In this document: positions 24,285-34,152 of the stretch, piece after piece
Position numbering within the stretch: position 1 is the first letter of the stretch
Layout of the letters: every line of letters begins with the position of its first letter
From: Adenophora triphylla var. japonica
Lineage: Eukaryota; Streptophyta; Magnoliopsida; Asterales; Campanulaceae
Reading direction: 5' to 3'
DNA: 64,000 nt
Assembly (NCBI GenBank): GCA_022495995.1
Contig: JAFEMH010001350.1
Coordinates: forward strand, 124,001-188,000
Notes under the pieces: model-generated
What the model was told of the DNA's origin: nothing
Database searches by the model: none
Seen by the model: the letters and a program-made list of their open reading frames with translations, nothing else
Position numbers and translations under genes: made by a program

Positions 24285-25192
24285 TCACCTTAGGCATCGG
24301 ACATTCTTAGGGAATGTCACTTTGTTTCTCCGAGATCCTCCTCCGGCACTCATTCCTTCACACCTTGCCTCCTGTGTAGGCTGCAAGGTCGATGATACCT
24401 TTGCAACCATCTTGGGTGCCTCTCCGGGGAAGGGATCAATTGAAGTGGCCGAATATTGAAGAGAAGGACTTGCTCTCCTTGGCCACCATTCTTCAAGCTG
24501 CATCATAAGGTTGAAGCAAACCCTCCATTGGTGTCACAAAGCTAAAATCTCGAGAATAAGATCCATTCCCGGCAACTACAAGTGGTTGGCTAGCTCTTGA
24601 CTCTTCTCTCTCCACAGTGGAACTACTGCGGGGCTAAAACAACCAATAACCTGGTTGAATAGGTATGATATTGTTGAAGAAGGAGATACATGCACTCCAG
24701 CAAAGTTATCACCTCTCTCCTCCAACAATCCAACCCCACGGAGAGAGTAAATCCTGCTCACGGGAGTATACGGCTTCTCGGGCTCAACCTTCTTCTTGAC
24801 GGCTAAGCCCCTCTCCATAGGCACATGCGAGCCCTATCTTGCTTAACCAATTCCCCCAATGTATAAACCCTCTCTACCTTACTTGTTTCCTTCTTGGACT
24901 CACCACGATCAACCTTGATAGTCTTTCCAAAAGCCTTATTCCCTCTCCCTCTCTCTTTGTCAATTTTCTCTCTGACGGCTACCTCCTTGACACCATAGTC
25001 TGATCTACTCTCACTCTCTTGTTCTTACCTCTGTCACTCACTCCCTATGAACTTTCAACTACATTGAAGGACTCTCTCTCTATCTCCATTTCATCCCCCT
25101 CAAATCATCCTCACAATTCTTCCCAAAAACCAAGCTTGTTTCTTTGTTTGAGCCATATTTTTGGGATTAAACTTTGAGGAAAATCTACCCAT
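24285..25192 (-). pseudogene. antisense ORF of element B (unrecognised product)
   Basis: A minus-strand reading begins with ATG at 25192-25190 (MGRFSSKFNPKNMAQTKKQ) and ends at a stop at 24285. Open pieces are 24576-24824 (82 codons) and 24285-24506 (73 codons); others join them after single-base shifts. Order of conserved blocks: acidic MEIERESFNVVESS, basic GVKEVAVREKIDKERG, SKVERVYTLGELVK, RGDNFAGVHVSPSSTISY, FSFVTPMEGLLQPYD, EEWWPRRASPSLQY. All are found in the same order and strand in copy A. The predicted protein would be about 300 residues, soluble, with no obvious catalytic motif, and not one I recognise. Confidence 0.6.
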
Positions 25193-25673
25193 TTGTGTTT
25201 ATAAAACAATGCGAATAAGTTTCCTCTGAAATTGTCATTGTTTTATAGGCAAGTTTCCCCATAGCTATCTCGAGACGGCCATCATCATTCAAACTAGACT
25301 TAAGCTGTCAAAGTTTTTCTACAGCTAGGTTAAAGCAACTTTTTTGGTGATTTGATCGTGTTAATTGCTCACAATTGTCACTTCCTTAGCCATCTCTTCA
25401 CCTGCAAAATTATTGAAAAAGAGAATGTTCTTCTTGTGCTCTGTGGAAGTTAATGCCTCAACGTGGGGAAGGGCAAAAATCACTGTTCATATGAACAGTT
25501 ACTAAACTTTGAAACCCCAAATGCCCATTAAAACCCACTCTCCACTCATTATTTGCCTCTCTTCTTTCGTAATCACCAAAACACATGTTTCATTAACCCT
25601 CTGTTTAAAATTCATCTCTTTCCTTCACTAATCCTCCATCGTATTCCTTCAACCCTAATTCTTTTAACCATCA
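25193..25673. promoter_or_regulatory. divergent intergenic interval of element B with palindrome CTGTTCATATGAACAG
   Basis: This 481-bp interval separates the antisense start from the sense post-pol start. The perfect 16-bp palindrome is at 25483-25498 and is identical in copy A, with well conserved surroundings although neither strand is open here. It could bind a dimeric regulator and drive one or both ORFs. That is inference. Confidence 0.4.
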
Positions 25674-28600
25674 ATGGCAGCATCAAAAGCAAGTTACCCA
25701 GATACTCACAGTTACTTCATTAAACCTAGCTTCTATGATTCTGAAGTTGGGATACTCATCAAAGAACTTCTTGAGGTCAATGAATTGCTTAATTTCATGG
25801 GAGCCAGACCTCCAATTTAAGAAGAAGCGTGCGAGAGAAATTTACCTTGTGGGAAAGAGGAACAAGGAAAACAATTCAATAAGCGCCACCATAGACAATG
25901 TTGAGATAACCATTACTCAAGAAATGGTCGGTGAAGTCTATGGGATCCCAAACAAAGAAGATCTTTGTGAAAAACATATGGGATAGAGGGTCAGATAGAT
26001 TGAAGACTGTATATGAGAAATTCTTTGGGGTTAATGTTCAAGACTTCAAGAGTGTACAGGACAAGGCAATGGTGAAGGACAAAGCTGATATTTTCAAATC
26101 AACTCTTATGGATGTGGTCAACAAAGCCATTGATGGCAAGCAATCTTCATTTGATCAAATGGGATCAAATGAATGGAAGCAAATGCTGAGCCTAATGACC
26201 AAAGACACAAACTGGTGCATTGTTCTTCTCCACAACTTCCAGCATGCAGCCTCAACCTCCACTCTAAAATTCAAGAAGCAAGGTGGAAAGATGAACAAAT
26301 TCAGATTCATGAGTGGAATTCTTGAAGTCCTAATTCCTAAGCTCAATCCTCCTCTACACAAGAAATGGCTGAAGATTGTGAAGCTGTCAGAGACAAAGTG
26401 CTTCAATGAAAGAACCTTTGTATTAAAACAAAAGAAAGGAGCTGTGATGAGAGATGGAGATGATGTAAGCGCTAGTAGCTTTATTGAAACTCAAGAAAAA
26501 CTGCAAGAAGAAACAAGAAAGAAGATTGAACACTGGAAGGACTTGATAGCATTGGCTACAAGTAGGAGAATAAAGGGGTGTACAATCCAATATGAAGAAG
26601 ACAGGATTGTTGAAAAAGACTGTGGTATCTCATGGCAATAAAGGCAAAAACAAGGATGTTCAAGAAGGCGATAGTGAAAGAACCTTCTCGACGGCCATGA
26701 TAAGGATAATGAAGAAAGGGAGTCTTTGTTGATAGTCATGGGGTTGACACCGTGGGTCAAGTTAATCTTTGGTGATGATAACATAGACCCTCAGAGCTTC
26801 GGGCGGCCATTGACTTATCCAAAACTCTGCACAAAGGCAAACAACCTCGACGGCTATCCACTACCGGGCGGCGGCCACCGGATCCAGTACAATCCTCCTT
26901 ATCCATTCCTTCTAAATCTTTGCCAAAGAAAAGATAACCTGAAAAGAAAGCACCCAAGGCCAAGAAAACCAAAATAAATACCCCTTCCCTTTCTCCAAAA
27001 TCCACTCTTTGTCGGTCAAGAGTGGACAAGTCATCCACACCTAGCTCGGGTCATCGATCGGCCATAGAAGCTATCCTTAACCTCAAAGAACAATCGGAGA
27101 AGCAACCTTTAAGGGGAACAACAGATGAAAATATCCCCTCTACCCAACCTCAACGGTTAGCCAAAATTTTAAGAGCCATTGATGCTATTGAGTTGGATGG
27201 GAACCCACGATCTTGAAAAGAAATTTGCTCTCATTTTCTTGATGATGTTCTAAGTAAAGAGGAGACGGTGATAGCCATAGATGAACTCGGGTCTAGGTTT
27301 ATCAAGAAAAGAAGTGGACCGGGAGAGTCATCCGGTAATCCAAAGGTGACGGCTATGGATGTAGATATTCAAACCATCCCTTCTATACACGAGGCGAGCT
27401 TGTGAATGAACACCTTAGTTGAAATTGATAGGGGAATCTGATAAGACTAGTGAGGTTATTCAAAGTCTCAAAAAGGTTGGAGTTGAAATTGATCCCAATC
27501 TTGTCTCAAAGGGAGAAACAATCCTAAATGCATGCAAGGGACTTGTGTTTGATGGAACCCCAGAAAATGAGGCAGTCCTTGTAACTATTCTTGAGCAAAA
27601 GTTGACCGAGGAGAAGTCGGGGCGGCCTTAAACCTCCTAAAATCCCAATTTTGTTACGATCTCCTCAAGCAAAGTCTTGGTCAATCATCATTTCAATCCC
27701 AACTTTTTCAACCCATACCTCTGCTCCTTCCAAGCCAATCTCTCCAATCCACTGAAAATGAATGCATTGAAGCCTCCCTCGAGTCCAATCCTTGCTGGTC
27801 AAGGTCAAGATATGTCGGCGGTGATCCCTTCCCTAACAGTCTGACGACCCTCCAAGTCATTCCATTCCTCCCACTCTAAATCAAGCCTACCTTCCCAAGT
27901 AAGAACCTTGGATGCTTAGCTGTGGCATTGATTTCTCTATCTCTTCCATCAAGGCTGCAAGGACAAGGTTAGCCCATGTAACTCATATCCCAGAAATTGC
28001 AAACCCCTCTACCTATCCAAAATCACGGGAAGCTGTCAAGAAATGGTTTGATTATGGTGGCAAGAAATCTTGCGGGATTAGTATTCTTTGCCTATGAAGA
28101 GTGGAAAGTGTCAAGGACTTCATCAACCTCCAATTTTGTTCACCAAATCCCATCCTTCCCCAAAATTCATCACTCCCAATACACTTATTGATTGGGAAAT
28201 TCTCTTGACCAACTTCTCTCTCCATCACTCAATTCTTGTCTCTTTATGCCAAAAGGTCTAGTTTTCACCTTGTGCATTGAGCTTGCAAAATCATTCTTTC
28301 TCTCTCTGTTTGAACACAAGTGTGCCCTTATGCTTTTGATAAGCAAAATTGTCAATATCTTTCCCGACCCTAAATCCGGGCATTGAGCCCTATCTTTCAC
28401 CCTTCATCTGTTGATCCCATTCTCTTCAACTCTCCCAATGAAAACTCTCACTTCATGAAATTGATCTCTATTCCTGAGATCAAAGAGTTCGAAGAATCCA
28501 TAGGCTGTCGGCCAAAGCGGGGCCAATAATGTTATTGATCTTTCCTCGGACTACGACGGTGATGATGATGATGATGATCCTTCAAGCCCGGATCAAGACT

Positions 28601-29001
28601 CTCCCATAATAATTCCATCTTCTACCATTTCCAACCCTCCTCATCAATCCTTTCATATGTCCCTGTTCCTCGAAGCCCCGGTTCTTATGTCCCTGTTCCT
28701 CAACCGGATCCATCCCAAGTGCCCAAGAAAAGCAAGAAAGCAAGGAACAAGAAGAAGCATTTGTGGGGCACAATGAGAATAAGAAATGATCGAGATGCCT
28801 CTTACAAGGGCCCAACGAAAGCAAAGGAAGATAAGTTCTTCAAATATGATGAGAGGATGACTTGGGAATGGAACAATGAGTTCTATTACGAGAGGAGTTG
28901 AACCGAAATGAGAAGAGAGCTGGAGGAAGAAAGAAATGAGCTCCTTTCGGCAAGGCAAGAAAGAGAAGAATTCTATGATCAAGGCTGGGCGATGGTGAAT
29001 T
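25674..29001 (+). pseudogene. sense post-pol ORF region of element B (env position, function unknown)
   Basis: The ATG at 25674 (MAASKASYPDTHSYFIKPSFY) matches the start in copy A. An in-frame TAA and shifts break it; the longest piece is 25931-26641 (236 codons). The first third is a compact domain (ISATIDNVEITITQEMVGEVYGIP, then VNKAIDGKQ, NWCIVLLHNFQ, FMSGILEVLIPKL). A Lys/Ser/Pro-rich disordered middle follows, then a conserved segment with NLKEQ..KQPLRG and AKILRAI.AIELDG, and an acidic helical C-terminus. No signal peptide or membrane helix is visible. Many CAG/CTG words that are intact in A are CGG/CG here (for example 26846-26860). Confidence 0.6.
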
Positions 29002-29221
29002 GTATTATGTTGGAACATTTTTTTGTGGTTGAAACAATCTATTTTGTTTGGTTTTGTTTTTATGGCTATAATATGTGAACTTCTCTCATCTTGAGATCAA
29101 ATCCAGTATTTCAATCTCATTCGATTACTTGTGCATGATATGAATCCACGAATTATTTCTTTCATTAGTATTTCTCTTATCATTAGCTGTGAAGACATGT
29201 TCTAAATAGATCTTCCTTTAC

Positions 29222-29235
29222 CAAAAAGGGGAAAT
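29222..29235 (+). other. polypurine tract of element B
   Basis: CAAAAAGGGGAAAT directly precedes the 3' LTR, at the plus-strand primer position. Confidence 0.85.
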
Positions 29236-30449
29236 TATTAGGACCTAACTTTGATCAAAGTATTAGTTAGTTGGTTTTGATGAAGGAATATATATATAGA
29301 ACAGGGTTTATATCAAAGAGGAAATCTGTCATATTCATCTTTCGGTTTATCGACGGTGAGTGGTCGATAGTTATGATTCTCTCTTATATATTGGTTACAT
29401 TCAATCAATAACATGAATCATATTCCCTCTCTTAGCTATCAAGATCATCAAGTGCATCTCGAGTCCTTATTAGAGAACATCTACGATAGCTAAGCCTTGT
29501 TATGATCGACGGCTATGACTTCATTCCCTCGAGACGACCATCACTCTGTCTCATTCTCTGCTACCACAATCTCAACCAAGATGGAACCTGGATCTTCACA
29601 GCTGTCAAGTTCACCATTGAAGACCATTGAAGACCATTGAAGACCTTCTGGAAGCTCTCAGCTCAAGCCAGCTCATGAAGACCTACAAGTGGACAAGTGG
29701 GGCAAAGACCAGTCAAGGCTCATTAATGAAGCTGCAACAGTCATATTCCAATGGCTACATTGAAGGGTATAAATAGAGGAGTTCATCCTCTACACAAAAT
29801 ACTCTTGAAAAATACTCTTTTTCACAGTCCATAAACCTCTCCCTTACATCCCTACACACAAATCCCTACACACCAATCCCTACCCTTCAAACACTTTTCC
29901 AAACCAAAAACTTTCAGCCTGAAACCCCTGTTTCAACAACAAACAACCCTAGTATGTTAATTCACAAATTTCAAATCCTAAGACTGTACTTTAGGTGTAG
30001 AAATAATTTGTAAACACTCAAGACTGTTTCTTGAGTGTATTAGTTGTTTTTGTAAAATCTTGAGACTGTACTTCAAGTTGTAAAAGCACTTAAGACTGTA
30101 CTTTAAGTGTATCCCTAGTTGACTGTACTAATTAGGAAGAGGAAGTTCAAGGAACTTGCCTTATCAATCATTTGTAATTCTTGTTGATTAAGATTATAAT
30201 AAAATTGATCTCACTTGTCAAGATTGACAGTGGGGGTGGATGTAGGAGGAGTGAACTCTGAACCACTTTAAATTTCCTGTGTTATTACATTTCTGCAAAC
30301 ACATTCACACACTTGCATTATTTTATTGTGTTCTTTGTCCTATCATTATTTCAAGCTTCACTTATTCTGCTGCACAATTCAACTAATATCTGACAGCTAA
30401 GTCAAACCATAGCTGTCTGATCATCTGCATATCAAACAAGGGCCTTTCA
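29236..30449 (+). repeat. 3' LTR of element B
   Basis: 1214 bp and nearly identical to the 5' LTR, except that it starts TATT instead of TGTT and has changed CTG/CAG words in about 29343-29545. One example is ATCGACGGTG against ATCTGACAGCTG. The half downstream of about 29590 is almost unchanged. GTTGG follows at 30450-30454. Confidence 0.95.
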
Positions 30450-30454
30450 GTTGG
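30450..30454. repeat. target-site duplication of element B, right copy (GTTGG)
   Basis: This matches 17002-17006. Confidence 0.93.
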
Positions 30455-30634
30455 GATGACAATCATCATCTTTAAAAATCAAGTATTTCATAAGCTGATA
30501 TTAACCCACTTACAAAATCATATATGACTTTCAATTCGTAAAAGAAATCATATGATTAACGTATGATTAACATCTGACATGAGAAAAACGAAGTAGTGAA
30601 CTTTGTGCATTAGTCTTTAATTTATAATATTATA

Positions 30635-31001
30635 CTCCCTTCGACCCAGATCAAGGGTTCATCTTTCCTTTTTGGTCCGTCCCAGATCAAGAGTTCATTT
30701 CCTTAAATGGAAAGTTTTTCATATATTTATACCCTTATCATCTCCATATATTTACAAAAAAACCATTCATTATACCCTTATAAAATTAACATATTTACAA
30801 AAAAACCAATCATTAACTTACTATTCCTCCCACTCATTCTCTCTTATATTAAATATTTTTAACTTTTATATTCTCTCTCCTATTCCTTACCACACATTTA
30901 ATTTTTACATTCTCTCTCCTCTAATTTACTACCCACTTCAAAATAATTTCTTAAAAAGCGTGAAATACACCACATACACCCTTGGTCTGGGACAGAGGGA
31001 G
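30635..31001. mobile_element. Stowaway-like MITE (Tc1/mariner type), 367 bp
   Basis: The termini CTCCCTTCGACCCAGATC and GGTCTGGGACAGAGGGAG are inverted repeats of about 23 bp with few mismatches. They are flanked by TA at 30633-30634 and 31002-31003. The CTCCCTCYGTCCC start is the usual plant Stowaway sequence. It has no coding capacity. Confidence 0.88.
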
Positions 31002-31003
31002 TA

Positions 31004-31859
31004 AATACTACAACTAGTTTGAGATATAAAAAAAAAAATACCAAAAATATTTTTGAATTTTTAACTGCTCGAACCTATTAGTTAATGAGGTAATTCTACG
31101 ATGATTACAAAATAGTTAACTCTAAAAGACTCAGATTATAGCATATCCTAATCATCATAATCATTTTCATCAAATTATTTTTTTTTCTAATGTTATGATG
31201 TTTTATTTAACATAGGCTCTACATCCATCTCAGGTGTTAGGTTTTTGGCAAGAAAAAATAAAAAATTGAACATATTACATAAACGTAACTATAAAGTTTA
31301 GGGACCTTTTACAATCGTGGGCCGTGGACGGACGCCCACTGCACTCCCCATGAGCCGTCCTTGAGTGCATGCAGCTAGGTTGCCCTTGATATGGATTTGT
31401 AAATATTAATGGGACACTATACTTTTAAGCTTGGAAGAACATGCATAAGTTGTAAAGATGACTGCTTAGTCAGTACAATTCAACCGCACAATACTCAGGT
31501 GTAAACGGTCCAAATTAAATCAGGTCCAAATGAATGACCGACGTTGGTGATGGGGCGGGAGTGTCAAAAAACAATATTACCCTAGATGAACTTACCAGAT
31601 TACAAGAAAATGAGATTGTTGTGCAGTTTAACCGCACAGACCCAATATCAGTGTTATAAATACTACGTAAAAATAAGGATGTCATCAAAATAAACTCCAA
31701 TAAATGAAAGTTACAAAAATCTTGAATAGAAAATCTGTTGATGGCCTGAAAAACTTGTTTACAAATGGTAAGTAGTGTCAACTAACTTATACTGCATACT
31801 GAACACAAATAAGCCAAAGAATGCTGATGTTCCACTTTGTTATGATTTTGGACAAATAA
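31004..31859. other. intergenic, downstream of small gene copy 1
   Basis: AT-rich and without a recognisable gene. From about 31455 (GTTGTAAAGATGA and on) it resembles 38318 and following, so it belongs to the duplicated unit that carries the small minus-strand gene. Confidence 0.5.
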
Positions 31860-32042
31860 CTATAAGCGCGAAAGTTGAGATCCAATGGGGAAGTAGGTCA
31901 TTGGAATCGGAGCACTACTCGTCTTCTTTGACTTGGTCTTCTTCAAAATGGTTTCGGAACTTTTTGATGGAGAGTTATCGGCTTCACATGAAACTTTGGT
32001 GGAATCAGGGAAGCAACTAAAGAGGTTTAAGAAGAACGCCAT
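31860..32042 (-). CDS. small unrecognised protein, 60 aa, copy 1
   Basis: ATG at 32042, stop at 31862-31860. The product starts MAFFLNLFSCFPDSTKVSCE, has a Lys/Ser-rich middle (KKTKSKKTS) and ends PIPMTYFPIGSQLSRL. A second copy (39414-39599) keeps the first 17 residues almost unchanged and the whole C-terminal motif. A third remnant (38832-38876) keeps only the C-terminal motif. A TATA box lies 72-79 bp upstream of the ATG in this copy and at nearly the same distance in copy 2. I do not recognise the family. It has no clear secretion signal: the N-terminus is hydrophobic but contains cysteines and is short. Conservation of protein ends and promoter argues for a real gene. Confidence 0.6.
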   Translation of the reverse strand: MAFFLNLFSCFPDSTKVSCEADNSPSKSSETILKKTKSKKTSSAPIPMTYFPIGSQLSRL

Positions 32043-32532
32043 TTGAGAATTTTAAAAGACAAAGGATTGTGTTTGATTCGAGGAGATAATAATATTCTCA
32101 CTTGATCAATGTATATTTATATGCAGAGTAGGAAGGTAATAAAGCAAGAAAATGCCCAGCTTCCTTCCAAGTTCCTCGATGAATCTTCCAGTCTCCAGAG
32201 ACCACTTTTTTTTTTTTTTTTTTTTTTGTGAATGAAAAGGATATTTTTTTTGACACCATATTCAGGTGCCGTGCTACCTAAATCAGATTTGGATATTCAA
32301 CATATTTAAACGTGACATTTACTAATGAAAATGATGTTTTTTGACACCATATGCAGGTGATGTGCCTAAAACAGATTTGAATTTTCTGAATATATAACGT
32401 TTCAATCATAATGGATTGGAGATCAAGGAAATATATTTAATATAAGTCACGGATCGACTTGGACAAATCACGCTATTACACATCAACAAAGACTGCACAA
32501 GCATTGAGTAAATGTAGACTTATCCTAGTCCA
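32043..32532 (-). promoter_or_regulatory. upstream region of small gene copy 1, with TATA box 32114-32121
   Basis: Read on the minus strand, TATAAATA lies 72-79 bp before the ATG. Further upstream are a poly-T run (about 32203-32226) and two copies of a word like GACACCATATGCAGGTG (32250 and 32339). A third copy of that word lies in the same position upstream of gene copy 2 (39750). The region is cut at 32532 by element C. Confidence 0.5.
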
Positions 32533-33387
32533 TGTTGGAAATGGATAACGGAAAGTTAAGTTTAACTTAACGTTGATCTAGATTTCTAACGGAAGTTCGT
32601 TATGTGTTAACGGAACTAGTTACAAATGGTAATCTACATTTGTTGTAGATTATATATAACTCATTTAAAGTCTCAAAACCATTTCCGTGTGAATGAGAAA
32701 TTAATGACAAATGATTTGTAACTTAAATATTGGGTCAAAGTGTGTTTTGGGTTGGTCCCAAAATTGGTGTGGACTTGTTGTGGCTAAAGGGGCGACGAGC
32801 GGTGAAGAAGCTTCTGCACGGCCGTGCAAGTGTCTAGGACACGGCCGTGCACCGTGCCTTGCCTTGCCACTCGACCGTGCAGAACCATGAACTCGACCGT
32901 GCATATTGCCTTGCACGGCCGTGCAGTTCATTGGACACGGCCGTGCAAAGTGCTGTTATACCCGAAAAGTTGTGACTTTTCAAGGGAAAAGCCACCAAAA
33001 CCTTTTGACTCTCTTTATATACTTCCCCTCCGAATTTCAATTTATATACACAGTATTCTGACCCTTCCTACCCTCTAGTAAGATAGATTAACATACCCAA
33101 ATCATTGCATATTGTTGCATTAAATCCTTCAAAGTCCAAAGTTCCAAACATTGTGTTGTTCGCTAGAGTATTTGATTTGGAGTGCTCCTATCATTTACTT
33201 ATAAGTCGTTTTATCTTACTAGAAGATTGCCATATAAACCGTAAGCACCTGTGCGGGGCAATAACTTCTTACGGAGATTGTATTAAATACAAGACTCGAC
33301 TTGAATCCTTTTATTTCCAAATCTCCGTTATCTTTTTCTGTTAAGTTTCTAGTTAAGTTCTTGAGAAGCCTACACAATTGTCCAACA
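32533..33387 (+). repeat. 5' LTR of element C
   Basis: 855 bp. U3 contains a cluster of the palindrome GCACGGCCGTGC and its variants (32815-32950). The likely TATA region is CTCTTTATATACTTCC at about 33012. AATAACTTCTTACG at 33260-33273 is complementary to the putative primer site just after the LTR. Confidence 0.92.
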
Positions 33388-33389
33388 AT

Positions 33390-33403
33390 CGTAAGAAGTT
33401 ATT
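33390..33403 (+). other. putative primer binding site of element C, complementary to its own LTR
   Basis: At the standard position, 2 bp after the LTR, stands CGTAAGAAGTTATT instead of a TGG-type tRNA complement. It is the exact 14-nt reverse complement of 33260-33273 within the LTR (and of the same place in the 3' LTR). This recalls self-primed elements such as Tf1, but the primer part is not at the likely RNA 5' end, so priming by it is only a hypothesis. Confidence 0.5.
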
Positions 33404-33426
33404 TACGTTTCTTCAAGATCTTCAAG

Positions 33427-34152
33427 ATGGCAAACGAGAAAGACTCCACAGAATCAAGTCAAGGGAATGTGACGCCTCCTTCTCAAGGTGACGCTACGTT
33501 CAACAATGTTACACCGTCTCACCCGGTTCATGGTAAGAAACCTCCTTCACGTACAACCTCAAGGGTTGCACCTCTTAATGCTCTCCCTCCGTCTCATGTG
33601 TTCGTACATGCGGAAAGATCGGGTATTCTTACCGGGATGAACTTTAAAAGGTGGCAACAGAAAATGTTGGTCTATTTGACAACATTAAAATTGGTGCATT
33701 TTCTTTGGGAATATCCACCATTGATATCCAACGAGGATGAATCCAAAGCAAAGAATGAATTGGATACTTGGAATCACGGCGATTTCTTGTGTCGCAATTA
33801 TATTCTTAATGGCTTGGATTACGCACAATCTGAGGCGTGTTGTGGCATAAAGACCGCGAGAGAACTTTGGGACTTTCTCGAGATGCACAATACTATGTGC
33901 ATTGTGACTAAAAGACCGCAAGTGAACTTGGTGGAAAGAAGTACCGGAAATAAGAGAAAGAAAACCGGGAAAGTGAAGAGGACCGCCAAGAAGGTCAAAG
34001 GTAGTTGTTTTAATTGCGGCAAACCCGGGCATATGGCTAGGGAATGTCGACATCCTAGAATCAACAACCAAGATGGAAACCCTCTTCAAGCCAATGTGAA
34101 TGAAGATAGAAATGTTCCATTGGACTTTGATCAACTTAGCCTAGGGGCATAA
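33427..34152 (+). CDS. Gag-like protein of element C, 241 aa
   Basis: The first ATG after the primer site is at 33427 and opens 241 codons. The N-terminus is Ser/Thr/Pro-rich. Then comes the copia Gag start (ILTGMNFKRWQQKM, WEYPPL, ELDTWNHGDFLCRNYILNGL, ARELWDFLE), a jump to a basic stretch, and a zinc knuckle CFNCGKPGHMAREC near residues 197-210. Compared with usual copia Gag, the second half of the capsid part is missing between LWDFLE and the basic stretch. The frame is nevertheless open, which suggests an in-frame deletion that was tolerated or kept. It probably makes an RNA-binding protein that co-assembles with Gag of a partner element. Confidence 0.75.
   Translation: MANEKDSTESSQGNVTPPSQGDATFNNVTPSHPVHGKKPPSRTTSRVAPLNALPPSHVFVHAERSGILTGMNFKRWQQKMLVYLTTLKLVHFLWEYPPLISNEDESKAKNELDTWNHGDFLCRNYILNGLDYAQSEACCGIKTARELWDFLEMHNTMCIVTKRPQVNLVERSTGNKRKKTGKVKRTAKKVKGSCFNCGKPGHMARECRHPRINNQDGNPLQANVNEDRNVPLDFDQLSLGA

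Larger units (their letters stand above)
17007..30449 (+). mobile_element. complete Ty1/copia element B (Sirevirus-like)
   Basis: This 13.4-kb element has two 1214-bp LTRs, a GTTGG target duplication, an iMet-type primer site 2 bp after the 5' LTR, gag, pol in the copia order PR-IN-RT-RH, then about 5.2 kb more. That extra part holds an antisense ORF and a sense ORF region, followed by a polypurine tract. The great length of the post-pol region and the LTR size fit Sirevirus-type elements. The LTRs are nearly identical outside CTG/CAG sites, which implies a recent insertion. Confidence 0.95.

Noticed and set aside
24142..24459. Plus-strand ORF of 105 codons at the antisense locus of B as the real gene
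   Set aside because: The matching plus-strand words in A are fewer and broken, while the minus strand keeps conservative substitutions. Some plus-strand similarity remains, so this is a judgement and not a proof.
1..30449. C-to-T mutation by deamination of methylated sites as the cause of damage in A and B
   Set aside because: The characteristic changes go from CTG/CAG to forms with CG and include insertions and deletions, the opposite of deamination.
33685..34134. Minus-strand ORF of 149 codons opposite gag of element C
   Set aside because: It is the shadow of the gag frame and has no protein-like composition or start context.
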